Positions 43,719 to 55,815 of a stretch of DNA of 64,000 nucleotides are shown here, piece by piece; the first letter of the stretch is position 1, and every line of letters begins with the position of its first letter. A model generated the notes under the pieces. It saw only the letters and a program-made list of their open reading frames with translations. It was not told the DNA's origin and made no database searches. The position numbers were made by a program, and so were the translations under genes. Origin of the DNA: Adiantum capillus-veneris (taxonomy: Eukaryota; Streptophyta; Polypodiopsida; Polypodiales; Pteridaceae); assembly GCA_014529385.2 (NCBI GenBank), contig CM043959.1, positions 10,690,809-10,754,808 of the forward strand, in the 5' to 3' direction.

Positions 43719-45179
43719 GAGAATCATCGGCAGAGGCCACCGTCCTCAAAGAAAAAACCCCATGCAATGTTTCTAAAGGAGAGTCAGATAGGTTGGAGGC
43801 TGGAAGAAGCTTACCACCAAAAGTGGGAGAAACCCTTCTATAAAAAAAGATTTTTGTGCATTATGGGGGGAATTTTTGGCGGGGAGGTTGTTTGGGTAAG
43901 AGGCAGGTGATTTCTCTACTTGTGAAGGAGAAGCCATTGTTTTGGCACAAAGAGAATTGTCCAAAAGTTTTAGCAAGATAAATCCATCATTGTCATAATT
44001 TTTTGGTACCGTTTCCCACTTCCCCCTTTCTTCTCTACTTGTCTCTTAAGTGTGCGCGGTGCCGGTTGAGCGTGGATTGGTGCCTCTCAATAGCTAGTGT
44101 GCGTAAAGAGAGAGCAAGAGAGAGGTCATGTGTGTAGTGAAAGTGTTGGATTGGGTTTTATCAAAGTGTGTTTCACGCAAGAAACCAGAGCAACAGAAGA
44201 AGAAGAATACCAAGGTTCGCTTGAAAATCCGGTGCCCTCGCCTATTGTCAGAGCAACTAGTGCTTAGGCCACCACAGAAACTATGCCGCAAAAGTTTCCA
44301 CCCCAAAGTCAAACAAAGAGTAATCAAGGTAATACCTGGCAACCCGGTTTCTAAAGAAAGAGAGGCCAAGAGGAGGAAAAGAATGAGGGAGATGGAAAAG
44401 AAAGAGGCGGCTGAGAAGGAAGCAAAGGAGCAAGAAACTTGTTGAGGAAAGAAAGAGGGATGATCTAGCAGAAGGATATGTTGCAGATCTTTAGCTTTAG
44501 CTAGAGGTGTTTAGTGAGGCCCATGGAGGAATGGAGAACATCAGCTTGAGAAGAATGCAACCCTCAAGAATGCACTAAGCTTAAGGAGGGAAAGGAGGTT
44601 CAAACTTTTGCTACGGAGCTAGCTTTTGGGAGGGAAAATTGAAAGGAAGGAAAGAGAAGAAACTTGCAAGGTGAAGTGAAGATAAGTGAGAGATGGTACA
44701 GTAGAGAGAGAGAGGGAGGGAATGATCAGCACATTTTTGAAGGGAACCCCTTTTAAGAGAGAGGGGGGGAGAAATTGGCAGCACACTAGAGAGAGAAAGG
44801 ATTGATTTTTACTCAACTAATTAGAGAAAAGTTTAGTTTTTTGAATTTAAAAGAGATTTTCTCTTTATATTTTATAAAAAAGTACAAGTTTGACCACTTA
44901 CTTTTAGGCCCATCCATACCCACCATTTCAGTCTATATGGCATCCACCCATTTGCCCCTTCCATAATCTCCTTTTTCATCCTATGGCAAATAAAGAGGCC
45001 CCCTTAGACCCCATTCCTTTCCTAATGAGTTTTTTTCATCAAAATGGAAGTTATGAGAAGAGGTGACTTTTTTAATCCACCTAGGTTTATTTACTAGAGA
45101 GATATAGGTAAAACCTTTCAAACTAGCATTTTTAAATGCTATCCTAATCATTTCCTTAGAACATTCTTCAATCCATCTT
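43719..45179. other. No gene recognised; one basic open frame
   Basis: A plus-strand frame at 44128-44445 (105 aa, very K/R-rich, ending in EMEKKEAAEKEAKEQETC) lies in purine-rich DNA and is probably a composition effect. The rest is purine-rich, then AT-rich. Confidence 0.35.
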
Positions 45180-46145
45180 CACCACATTAAGGGGTATGTT
45201 CTCGTAACATCAAATGCTATCTACAGATCCAAGGTAAAAAATCTGACCGGGGAAGTTGAGAGTGACATCGATGAAGTCTTTAACCAGCCAAAGGGGGTTA
45301 ATATGCACTTTAAGAAAATTTGAGCCAAGTTTTTGTTTGATAGCACAAACTGTCTCAACCCAAACTAATAAGGTGATTAGTAATTTTATTAGTAACCTCA
45401 TAAGGAGAGAGGTTAAGTGGAGTAAATTATTCACTAGATAGGTGAGAGTGAGCTGCTTTCCATGCAAGGTTTTTGCAAATAAGAGTGGGGGTGTTGGCAT
45501 TTTTATCTAGACCAACAATAAACCAATTTAGTGGGAGTTTTTGAAATTTCAATCCTAATTCTGGGGTAATCCAAGAGCCCTTTGTAGATAGACAATTTTG
45601 TGGTACGAGAGAGAACTTTTGAAAGAAACAATGATAAACTAAATTGCTTAAGTCTAGTAGGACTTTCTTCTCCATTTGGAGAGCATTGACTAGGTTAGAT
45701 AGGCAGCTAAGTAAAGCTAAAATTGCCAAGTGTGGGTTTTTAGAAATAGGGAGGTGGTTCAATCCTTTTGCCAAAAGACTCTGTATGGTGCAGTCATTAA
45801 TCACACTTAGGTCACAAGTACAAACATGTTTGCCTAGCTCACCAAAGTCCTTACAAAAGTGTTGTAATTAGTACAAGCACGATCAAGGATATCACCATGT
45901 CTAAGAAAATCATTGTTGTAGACAAGATTTTTAATTGGTTGTTGTTGATAACTCCAACCGACTACAACATTGTCTACTAGTTTATGGTTACCAAAAAGTA
46001 AGTCAAAGTACTCACAAAATATTGCCTTTGGGGAAAACCAATCCAAAAGTTTGTTTTGGAATAGACAATGTATGTAGATAAGTTTTGATGCCGAGGACGT
46101 CTTCGGGAGCTGCTTCCTTCCACAAGGCCCAAAAAGTACCTGCAA
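45180..46145 (-). pseudogene. Reverse-transcriptase-like relic
   Basis: Minus-strand frames at 46145-45834, 45804-45427 and 45500-45210 lie in three phases and read as one broken protein. Two segments recall a reverse transcriptase: NWFIVGLDKNANTPTLIC near 45515, and GSVDSI, stop, CYENIPLN near 45200, which has the spacing of the first catalytic Asp motif followed by a CYE-IP-like patch. No YxDD box or endonuclease is readable. It differs from the gypsy RTs in the window, so if real it belongs to another class (LINE- or Penelope-like, or a domesticated RT). Suggestive only. Confidence 0.35.
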
Positions 46146-46689
46146 AGTATAGAAGGCTACAAGTCAAGGAGATGGCGGATGGGAGTCACTCTGCTATAAA
46201 AGTATAGGCAATTAAGCAATATATTGTGAGATCAAGGCTATCCCATCTTTGTCAACTTTCTCTAAAAAGGCCAAGATTTTGACCCAATCATTAAAAGACA
46301 GCATATGTAAAATAGAGGATTTTTAATCTAAAGCCAAGGTTGATTAATAGATCAATTTTGATGCTTCCAAACTATTAATACATCTTAAGACAAGGGAAGC
46401 TACTACTGAAAGGGGTTCAGAGGATAGTTATAGGCCTTGAGAAAGGGCAAGGGCCTATAACAAACAACATGTAAGATTAGAAAGACATTACTTAGGATAG
46501 GGAGCAACAAAGTTTTAGGCCTTTCTGGCAAGAAAAGGTCTAGTTCTAAGGGTAGGGGGTTTTTTTGGAGGGTGGTCCTTTATTTACAATCTGATTTGCT
46601 CTAAAAATTTTCCATTCTTCTCTGAGTCTTGGATAACTCTCATACAAGCTGTCAATTTGTAATGTAAGTGTTCCTAAAAGAATGTATAT
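46146..46689. other. No gene recognised
   Basis: AT-rich sequence, possibly the upstream part of the RT-like relic or of the 46690 repeat. Confidence 0.4.
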
Positions 46690-47320
46690 ACATCAAGGTT
46701 AGTAATTTTGGATATCCATGCAACCTTTAAACCGGCCAAGTCCAAGAACTATGATAGCGAAGAGCATGAATCCAAAATTATAGTCTAAGAGGGACCACCA
46801 AGCACCAACCAACCTCAAAACAGGATTTATTGATAGTGGGTCCAACTTAGCTCTATAATCCCAATTAGTCTCTAAAGCTTGTGTTCTAGCTTTCCCAAAC
46901 AAAACCTGGGAAAGCCTTGTGAGTAGGACATGTGTGTAGATGTTTTACTTAAATACATAAGCACAAAAGAACCATAAAGTTCAAAAGACAGCTGGTTTTA
47001 GACAAGTGACTAGGGGAAGCACAAAAACAACTCATCCTTAGAATTATCTTTGTACATTGCAATAAGATTGAGGTCTCATTCTAGTAACAGAGTAAAAAGG
47101 AACATTTGTACTGTCCCGTTCAAAAAGTGGGACTAGTTTGATATATGAAGGATGGACTACAGTAAATCCAAAGAGATTCCAAGAAAGGATAGAGTCCTCA
47201 CATGAATCCATTCAAACAAGACAACAGATATGCTAGGCTTGAATGCGTTTTATAGGTGTCAATGGACTGTATCAATTCTATCCTTGTCCAACTTACACAG
47301 TTTTTAACCTAAACCATCGT
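46690..47320. repeat. Uninterrupted copy of a ~0.6-kb repeat (empty-site paralogue of E4)
   Basis: Homologous, with clear divergence, to 48355-48558 joined to 55322-55720. It reads GGACATGTGTGTAGATG where the other copy holds E4, so it shows the target before insertion. The identity of the repeat is unknown. Confidence 0.75.
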
Positions 47321-48354
47321 CCAAAGTAATCATGAATTTTAGTTTTGCCAAGTAAAAAGGTGTGTTTTTGTTCTTTTTAAGTCATTTTACTACTTGTCAT
47401 CAAAAAGGTCATCACTCCTTTAAGATGGAAGCAAATTATTTTAGTTTTTATAGATAAGGTTATTATATAAAGCTTGATTTTTTTAAGCCTTACATAGCAT
47501 ATTAACATACATATCATTCTGATCTGAAGGCCACCACCCCTTCCAATCCAAGTGTTTTATTCCCAATTTCAGGCCCAAATTATTTTGTACCTTTACATCA
47601 GTCCTAAGATACTGTATGAATTTTCAAATCGCAGTGAAATTAGTCCAATAAATTATCAATACTGATCAAGTGTTTGTGGTCTCATTCTAAAAAATCTAAC
47701 TCGGTAGCCCCTTCCTACTGTACCAAACAAGACTTGCATTATATGTGAGAAAAAATGCACTTTTAGCATGTTCTAAACAAAACACCAGCCTGCAGATATT
47801 TCAAAAACCATCCCCAAGGGCCTAAAAACGCGGCCTTATTTCTTTATATAAGACAAACAACCCTAAGAATGTGGCATATTAACCAGTCCATTGTGCAGCA
47901 TGGTCAAAATAGCGACACTAGTATGCAAACCACCCGACGGAAAACAAATAATGCAACTAGAGCCATTTGGGTTGGGTGTACTACAGCTTAACTCGAAAAA
48001 CTAGTGCAAAGTTCCACTACCTTGCCTATCAAAGCCAGGGGTATCCCATTCTTAAACCCCCCTTTTTTCTACCACAAACTTGGGCGAGCCCCTTTTCTTA
48101 GAAAAAACCGTATCAAGACAGCTGATCAACATTAAAAACTAATAATGTGGTTATTAGCATAAAAACGCCATTTGTTTTGTTAGCCAGTAGATTTAGAGTA
48201 TTATGGATGTCGTTCATAGTCAGTCGTAGAACTTTTCCATGCTTTAATTAGTTTCTATGGATAGTCCTCAAACGAACCGTCTATCCAAGAGTAGTTCTTT
48301 ATAGGTAAAATGTGCTTGAAATCATAAGAATCAAAATAATTACACAAGGATATT
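47321..48354. other. No gene recognised
   Basis: AT-rich, stops in all frames. It separates the two copies of the repeat. Confidence 0.45.
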
Positions 48355-48558
48355 AACCTGCAGCTCAAAACCAGCAGAGTCAAAGACTACAATAGCTATG
48401 AGCAAGAATCCAATCTATAGACAAGGAAAGACCACCTAACACATGTCAACCTAACAAGGAATTATAGATAGTGGGTCCAACAAAGCCTATAGGAAAAAAT
48501 CTCCAAAGCCAACGTCGTGGTTTCCCAGCTTTCTAGGAGAACCTTGTGTTTAGGACGT
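48355..48558. repeat. Left half of the second repeat copy, split by E4
   Basis: Matches 46695-46925. It ends in GGACGT; ACGT (48555-48558) is the left target duplication of E4. Confidence 0.7.
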
Positions 48559-49234
48559 TGGAGATAAGGAATGGGGGAACACACTTGGCACAACAACAAA
48601 GGCCTCTCTATAGCTCACGGTATCCACAGCACCCCTATCCTCTCAGAAAACACCTTCAAAACACACCTTACACTAGCAGACCACCGCCTGCTCGTTTCCC
48701 AATACTTACACACTCCACAAGACCACCGCACAATACCCACTTGCTGCCACGGTCTGTTTTTGCCCTTACACATGCACATAGCCACTCAATCTCACTCTCT
48801 CGCACAAAGCACCCTCAATCCGGGGGGGCACACACATCCACACTGCCGGCACCGTGGGGGAACACAAGAGGAGGGGAAAGATAAGGGGGAAAGGACATCA
48901 AATAGGGCAATAGTGGCTTGATTATACTTCAAGAGGCATATATAAAGCTTACAATGCCATTGTAATGGCCATTTTCAAGAAAAGTTACAAAGGGGATTGG
49001 CAAGCATACTCCTCTGCCAAAAAACTCCACTCTGGAGGCTTCAAACGCACAAAAAAGGCCCTAATTTGATTAAAATTTGACTTTTATAGTGGGGGGTCTT
49101 CAACTCTTGAAACTGCTCTCTCATTGGGCCATCTGCAACCTTAATTTGGCATTTTTTGGAAGGAGGCAGCCGCCTCATTTTCATCCAGTCTCTAGCGGCA
49201 CTCTTTGGTTTGTGCTTGAAGGGGAGGGGGGGGT

Positions 49235-49256
49235 GCACTAGCGATGTCGCTAGTGC
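49235..49256. promoter_or_regulatory. Perfect 10-bp-arm palindrome in the E4 LTR
   Basis: GCACTAGCGA, two bases, TCGCTAGTGC. A related ACTAG(T/C)GATGTCGCTAGT palindrome occurs again at 49593-49614. In the other LTR the first copy (53710-53731) is intact and the second (near 54090) is degraded. Confidence 0.75.
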
Positions 49257-49890
49257 CCCTAGGCATTTTTTATTTTTCATTTTGCTTCATTTCTCTCTTT
49301 CTACTTACCCCCACCTGCTTTGACCGGCTTTGACCGTCCACCCAATCCTTTGCACATGGCCGCCCCCTTGGGCGGCCTTTGAATGCCCTCTCTCTCTCTT
49401 ACACATGACTTGCCCCTTGGGCTCTCTCTCTCTCTTCTACCCAATTCCCTTCTTGGAGGCCCTCGACTGACCCTTAGCTCACCTTCTTTCCCTCCCTCAT
49501 CCCATGCCCATAGGACACGTCCCCTTGTGCCCTCTGCTCACATGAACACCCAGCCGCTCTCTTTCAAACCTCCCTTTATGAATTCACCCTCACCACTAGT
49601 GATGTCGCTAGTGGAGACGGGGTCTTGTCATGCCTTCTCCTCAAAAATTTGGGGCCGATATGGCCGGCCAGGTGAAATTTCCTCTTGGAGGGATGTGCCA
49701 CATCATTGTTAATTGCACAAACGCACCACCATAGAGAGCACCCCTAGTGGCCAACGCGCCACCATATCGGCCCAAAACGCCCGTTGGTGGAGCTCTGCTA
49801 TCACAGCGCCCGTAGGCAGCTCGCCATGGCCCACACGCTCAAAGGGAGCACCCTCTCTACTACACAATAATAATTGATGGTCACGCTCCA

Positions 49891-49900
49891 CCTTATATAC
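49891..49900 (-). promoter_or_regulatory. TATA box, E4 3' LTR
   Basis: Minus-strand GTATATAAGG, about 960 bases into the LTR. The same box is at 54374-54383 in the 5' LTR. Confidence 0.6.
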
Positions 49901-50855
49901 CCCTACCCTCTACAATACGGACCCGCATGTGGGTTTATTGTGACGCCACATGATAGTACGAGGTGACATACACCCTTGAGGGCCTCCAACCTCATAACTT
50001 TACAAAAAAGTCAAGGAGAAAAAACCTTTCTATCCCAGCTTTGGACATTTGCCATTTGATGCCCACCGGTCAAATGACCGAGCCACAAACTCATGCCAAA
50101 ATATCAGGCCCTAGACTCCGATCTCCCTTGCCTTGCCGCATTTTGACTCCCATGAGCTCTCAAATCAAGGTCGCAAAAGAACACAAAAAGTATCTGATGT
50201 CGCACCGTCTGCGATTGATGCTGACTTCTTGCAACCATATCTTGTTGATCACAGGAATCTGATTAACAAGTGGTCAACTTCTACGGACTTCATAGGTCAT
50301 GTACCACTTTCTTGAACTTGGTCGAGGCCCAAAAAATGCCAGATGGCACGATTTCCCATGCGGTCAAGTGGACCCGTACTGGCCCCCGATAAATATTGAA
50401 TTGACCATAACTAGCAATGCAGAGCTCCAATTTGCAATTCGAGAAGACAGGCATGCTCTATAGCTCAAGCACTACGCATATATTCAGTGATCGCTGCTTT
50501 GGCCACATGTTCCTTAGTTGCCCTATCCGTCGAGGATCTACTAGACCTTCTATCTTTAAACTACATTATCTTGCACATCGGTGCTCCATTTGACGAGCCG
50601 TCTAGACTAGCTTCTAGAGCACATCAAACCCCACATTCTAAAGCACAATCATATTACTTAAAGCATCTTCACTTGTCATCCCAATTGAGCCACTTTGGAA
50701 CCTTTTTGGCCTAAAATCCGCACCTAGCATACTTTCCCGTTTCCACTAGTCTGTCGAGGGACTTCATACCTACTCTAGCCTTCTACACTACACCTGCCTA
50801 CAGCCTTAGCCTAGCATTATACACTTTCCAACTTGGACCAACTTTCGTTGCACCA

Positions 50856-50873
50856 TCATTGCCCACCCCCTAG
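50856..50873 (-). promoter_or_regulatory. E4 polypurine tract
   Basis: Minus-strand AGGGGGTGGGCAATGA ends at the LTR start TGGTGC. Less pure than usual. Confidence 0.55.
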
Positions 50874-52129
50874 TTAAACATTTATGTTCAACCACACAAA
50901 GGCTTATTGAAGTAAAAAAAAACTGCCACACCAAACACACACTCTGTATACCACAAAACCACCTAGCATATGTAAAAAACCCTCCAGCTATTACCCGCCA
51001 TTTCTTCTCATGCGGGTTGCCCAACCCCTTGCTTTACCTTTTTATGATCTAACCAAATCAAACATCTGCCATTGGTCATCTTCACTTGCTAATAGCATCT
51101 TCCTATAGTCATGCACTCCCGCACACATCCAATTGTCCATATAGCTTGGTCTCGACGTACCTCCCTCACTCCAGGTACCAGAAGCCAATTTTCCACCTCA
51201 AACAAAACATCATCGAGCATACAATCATGCTCATCCATACCACCACTTTCATCAGACATATCCGACCCTACCTCCCAACCATCTAAAATGGCCTATGAAG
51301 GGCACTACAATTGATACGCATGCTCCCCCACACCAGCCTCTGTCAGCACAACCATAAAAGTAGACTCTTGCTCTTCCAAAGAAGCCTCCAGCTATGGAGG
51401 GACTAGCCCTTGCATCAACTGTATCGTGGCCAAAGCTTTCCCAATGAGCACCTGTGCTTATCCATCCATTTCACCTACTGGGTCATCAAACCACAATCAT
51501 CCTCATCATCCAAGCATACATGTCCAAAAGACTCGATACCTAAGGCATCATCCATCTACACTGGATCCCCCTCACCTTCCATACGTGTGGTATCCTTTTG
51601 GCCATCCAAGCAAATAGAGCCATATGGCTCCACAACATCTCCTGCTGATCGATTCTTTTGACCTTTCCTCCTTCCATAGTCACAGCAGCTCTCTCCTTCT
51701 GGGGAAACCCCTGTACCTATTATACAACCAAAGTATAATCCACATCTACCTTGACGAACATCGTCATCAACATGGTGTCTCACAGCACCCTCACCTGCAT
51801 ATCTTCATTCCCAAACTTCAACACTCTTACCTACTCTTCATTTGTAGCAACTACCACCACATCTTTTTGCATATAACAAGGTAATTCTACCTTTACAAGC
51901 ACAGGCTCCTCAGAATCCATCTCCTTGTCATAGAATTTGGATCCATCATCAAGGATACCCTCTTTACTTCTCTCCCAAAAGCTAGAGTTGGTGTTCTCAC
52001 CATCATCACCTTAAGTGAACTCGGTATCAGCATCTTCATCATCTCTTTTCTCTATAAGAGCTGGACCATCATCTTGCCCACTTTCATCATCCAATTCCAA
52101 GCTCTTGGCACCCCCAACTTGGCCACAAT
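50874..52129 (-). other. E4 internal region after gag
   Basis: No RT, integrase or other domain on either strand. Short plus-strand frames (for example 51410-51661, S/H/P-rich) are antisense shadows. It may include the decayed 3' part of gag and the untranslated region. Confidence 0.5.
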
Positions 52130-52993
52130 CTACCACCCTTTTGTACAAGCACTCCACAAGAACAACCCTATTTCTTCAAGCTGCTTTGGGCACTGAGCAT
52201 CTACCAACTCCTTTGTGCATAGGTTCTCCTTGACCAAAGGCTCATCTTCATTGATGAGCTCCTCTACAATCAACATATGCATCTGACAAACAGGTAACTC
52301 CCACGGAGCATAATCTATTAAAGGCCTTACCTCAACATGCTCCACCCTCCGCATATTTGGCACCATCCTTGGTCGGTCCACCAAACACTTGGTCGTCGTC
52401 ATAGGCATATAATCTGTAGGCTTCAACAAGCCTAACTCCAATTTTCTCTTCACTTTCCTACTCTTTATCCTGGAAACTCTCATAACCTCAGTATAGCTTC
52501 TCGGCTCTTCATAATCAACCTTTTCTCAAACACAAGGATGCAGACAAGCTAGGAACTTCTCCAGCTTGAAACAATCCGCATTGATCACTCCGGTGACAAC
52601 AACCAAATCCTTCCAGCTTGCTTTGAACTTATCAAGAAAAGCATCAAAATTTTCACTTACTTCTTGCCATAGCCTCTTGATCTTTGCATCCGCTTCAGCA
52701 GTAGCCGACACCACTTTATGAAACTGGCACAAAAACTTCCCTCAAAAACCAGCCCGATCATGCTTATCCACAGCTTCTAGACCATCGAACTATGCCTTTG
52801 CTTTACCTTGTAGCACCAATGGAACTGTCTCCACCTTTTCTTTATCACTTTGCATCTACAATGAAAGCATAAATAGCTCAAAATCTGCAAGCCATTCGTC
52901 TGCATCTTCATCACCATGGAAAATGGGACCAACACTCTGCCACATCTTGAATTACAAACTCAACATTGGGGAGCAATTAGTGTGCTCCTCCAT
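52130..52993 (-). pseudogene. E4 gag (broken by in-frame stops)
   Basis: From the ATG at 52993 the frame reads MEEHTNCSPMLSL, stop, then a Gag core: VGPIFHGDEDADEWLADFEL, DKEKVETVPLVLQGKAKA, then GKFLCQFHKVVSATAEADAK and ENFDAFLDKFKASWKDL, on through ELGLLKPTDYMPM to a stop at 52130. The FxGDEDADEWLxxFE and W-rich pattern is that of plant retroelement Gag proteins. Stops occur near 52952, 52862, 52790, 52745 and 52526, but phase is kept for the full 288 codons. No zinc knuckle is readable. Like E3, it looks decayed by point changes alone. Confidence 0.75.
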
Positions 52994-53008
52994 GGGGGCA
53001 CCAAAAGA
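52994..53008 (-). promoter_or_regulatory. Primer-binding-like site of E4
   Basis: Minus-strand TTTTGGTGCCCCC lies between the LTR end and the gag ATG. TGGTGCC could pair with a tRNA 3' end other than initiator Met. The tRNA was not identified. Confidence 0.35.
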
Positions 53009-55321
53009 TGGAAAAGGGGAATGGGAGAACACACACGGCACAAGAACAAAGGCCTCTCTATGGATCCGCATATCCACAACACCCCTATCCTTTCAGAAAA
53101 CACCTTCAAAACACACCTTACAGTAGTAGACCACCGCCTGCTCTTTTCCCAATGCTTACACACTCCACAAGACCATCACACAACGCACACTTGCTTCCAT
53201 GGTCTGTTTCCACCCTTACACATGCACACAGCCGCTCAATCTCACTCTCCTTGCACAAAGCACCATCGGTCCGGGGGGGCACACACATCCACACTGCCGC
53301 CACCGCGAGGGAACACGAGAGGAGGAGAAAGGGAAGGGGGGGAGGGGAAATGACAACAAATAGGGAAATAGTGGCTTGATTATACTTCAAGAGGCATGTA
53401 CAAAGCTTGCAATGCCATCACAATGGCCATTTTCAAGAAAAGTTACAAAAGGGATTGACAGGCACACTCCTCTGCCAAAAAACTTCACTCTGCAGGCTTC
53501 AAATGGCACAAAAAAGCCCCTAATTTGATTAAAATTTGACTTTTATAGTGGGGGGTCTTCAACTTTTGAAACTGCTCTCTCATTGGACCATCTACAACCT
53601 TAATTTGGCATTTTTTGGAAGGAGGGAACTGCCTCATTTTCATCTGCTCTCTAGCTGCACTCTTTGGTTTGTGCTTGAAGGGGGGGGGGGGGGGGGGGGG
53701 GGGGGGGGTGCACTAGCGATGTCGCTAGTGCCCCTAGGCATTTTTCATTTTTCATTTTTCATTTTTCATTTTGCTTAATTTCTCTCTCTCTTCCTCTCTT
53801 TCTACTTACCCCCACCAGCTTTGACCGTCCACCCAAGCCTTTGCACATGGCAGCCCCCTTGGGCGGCCTTTGAATGCCCTCTCTCTCTCTTACACATGAC
53901 CTGACCCTTGGGCTCTCTCTCTCTCTCTTCTACCCAATTCCCTTCTTGGACGCCCTCAATTGGCCCTTAGCTCACCTTCTTTCCCTCTCTCATCCCATGC
54001 CCATAGGATACGTCCCCTTGTGCCCTTTGCTCACATGAACACCCGACCGCTCTCTTTGAAACCTCCCTTTATGAATTCACCCTCACCCCTAGCTATGTCG
54101 GTAGTGGGGATGGGGTCTTGGCATGTCTTCTCCTCAAAAAGTTGGGCCAGGTCAAAGTGCCCATTGGAGGGATGCACCACATCATCGTCCAATTGCGTGA
54201 ATGCACCACCATAGAGAGTGTCCCCAGCGGCTAACGAACCACCGTATCGGCCCAAAACATTGATTGCATGCTGAGCTCTGCTAGCACAGTGCCCACACGC
54301 AGCTTGCCATGGCCCACATGCTCGAAGGGAGCACCCTATCTACTACACAATACCAATTGATGGTCACGCTCCACCTTATATACCCCTACCCTCTACAATA
54401 CAGACCTGCATATGAGTTTATTGTGATGCCATATGGCAGTACAAGGTGACATACCCCCTTGAGGGCCTCCAACCTCAAAACTTTACAAAAATGTCAAGGA
54501 GAAAAAGCCTTTCTATCCCAGCTTTGGGCATTTGCCATTTAATGCCCACCGGTGAGACGACCGAGCCACAAACTCATGCCAAAAGATTAGGCCCTCGACT
54601 TTCAATCTCCCTCACCTTGCCACGTTTTGACTCCCATGAGCTCTGAAATCAAGGCCGCAAAAGAACACAAAAAGCATATGATGTCGCATCGTCTGCAATT
54701 GACGCTGACTTCTTGCAGTTGTATCTTGCTGATCAGGAATTTGATGATTAAGCGGTCGACTTCTGTGGACTTCATAGGTCGTGTACCACATTATCGAACT
54801 TGGTCGCCTCCCAAAAAATGCCAGATGGCACGATTTCCCATGCGGTCAAGTGGGCTCATAACTAGACCCCGACAAATATTGAACTGACCATGACTAGCAA
54901 TGCAGAGCTCCAATTCGCAATCCGAGAAGACAAGCATGCTCCATAATTAAAGCACTATGCATGTATCCACTGATCCCTACTTTGGCCACCTGTTCCCCAG
55001 TTGGCCTATCCGTGGGGGATCTGCTAGACCTTCTATCTTTAAATTGCAGTGTCTTGCACATCAGAGCTCCATGATGAGCCGTCTCGACTGGCTTCTAGAG
55101 CACATCGAACCCCACATTCTACTTCGGGCACCTTTACTTGTCATCTTAAACTGAGCCACTTTGGAGCCTTTTTGGCCTAAAAAGCGCACCTGGCAGACCT
55201 TCTCGTTTCCACTAGTCTGCCCAGGGACTTCATACCTGCTCTAGCCTTTTGCATTACACCTGCCTGCAGCCTTAGCCTAGCATTGCACACTTTCCACCTT
55301 GGACCAACTTTGGCTTCACCA
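53009..55321 (-). repeat. E4 5' LTR (2313 bp)
   Basis: Direct copy of 48559-50855. It carries a run of 29 G at 53680-53708 beside the palindrome (only a short interrupted G run in the other copy), and the TATA box at 54374-54383 (minus). It ends in CACCA on the plus strand, followed by ACGT. Confidence 0.85.
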
Positions 55322-55720
55322 ACGTGTGTGATGTTGTTTTTAGACTTATATGTATACACAAAAGAAAATAACATTTCAAAAGACAATTGGCTTTAGACAA
55401 AGGAAAATGATTAGCACAAAAACAACTCAGTCTTTGATTCATTTTTGTACATCATAGTGAGAATGAGGTATCATTCTAGAATTTTGTACATAAGATATTC
55501 AAGAGCAACTTATTCCGAAGTGAAAGAGGCCAGGTTTGATAGTGATGGAAACCAGCTTAGCCAAAAAGATCCTAAGTAAAGATAGAGTCCTAACATGCAT
55601 CCATATAAACAAGATAACAGATTTTTTAGCCTTGAATACGTATTACATGTGTCAACAAACCTATCAGTTATTATCCATGTCCCACTTAAAACCTTTTTAA
55701 CTTATACCTACCATCCATGT
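55322..55720. repeat. Right half of the repeat copy split by E4
   Basis: Begins with the right ACGT duplication and matches 46926-47320 (CAAAAGACA-TGG-TTTAGACAA and further on). Confidence 0.7.
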
Positions 55721-55783
55721 ATTGTTGAATATTAGCAAATATCCATTCTCAGAACAATAAGCCTCAGATGAAAGTGACATGTG

Positions 55784-55784
<1 letters not shown>

Positions 55785-55814
<30 letters not shown>
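55785..55814. repeat. (TG)n microsatellite
   Basis: About 15 TG units. Confidence 0.9.

Positions 55815-55815
<1 letters not shown>

Larger units (their letters stand above)
48559..50855 (-). repeat. E4 3' LTR (2297 bp)
   Basis: Minus strand TGGTGCAACG...TTATCTCCA. TATA box at 49891-49900, palindrome at 49235-49256. Shares its whole length with 53009-55321, with scattered substitutions and small indels. Confidence 0.85.
48559..55321 (-). mobile_element. Element E4: gag-only (non-autonomous) LTR element
   Basis: Two direct 2.3-kb LTRs enclose 2.15 kb of internal sequence holding only a broken gag. It is flanked by ACGT on both sides, and the insertion point is confirmed by the uninterrupted paralogue at 46690-47320. 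Orientation is minus: gag, TATA boxes, polypurine tract and primer-like site all agree. With no protease, RT or integrase it must have moved with help from another element. Confidence 0.85.

Noticed and set aside
44128-44445. A basic 105-aa protein
   Set aside because: K/R/E-rich composition follows from purine-rich DNA; no motif and no neighbouring gene structure.
48546-48921. Overlapping plus-strand frames of 112 and 116 aa, repeated at 52916-53379
   Set aside because: They lie antisense within the E4 LTRs and are present in both copies as part of the repeat, with no conserved domain.
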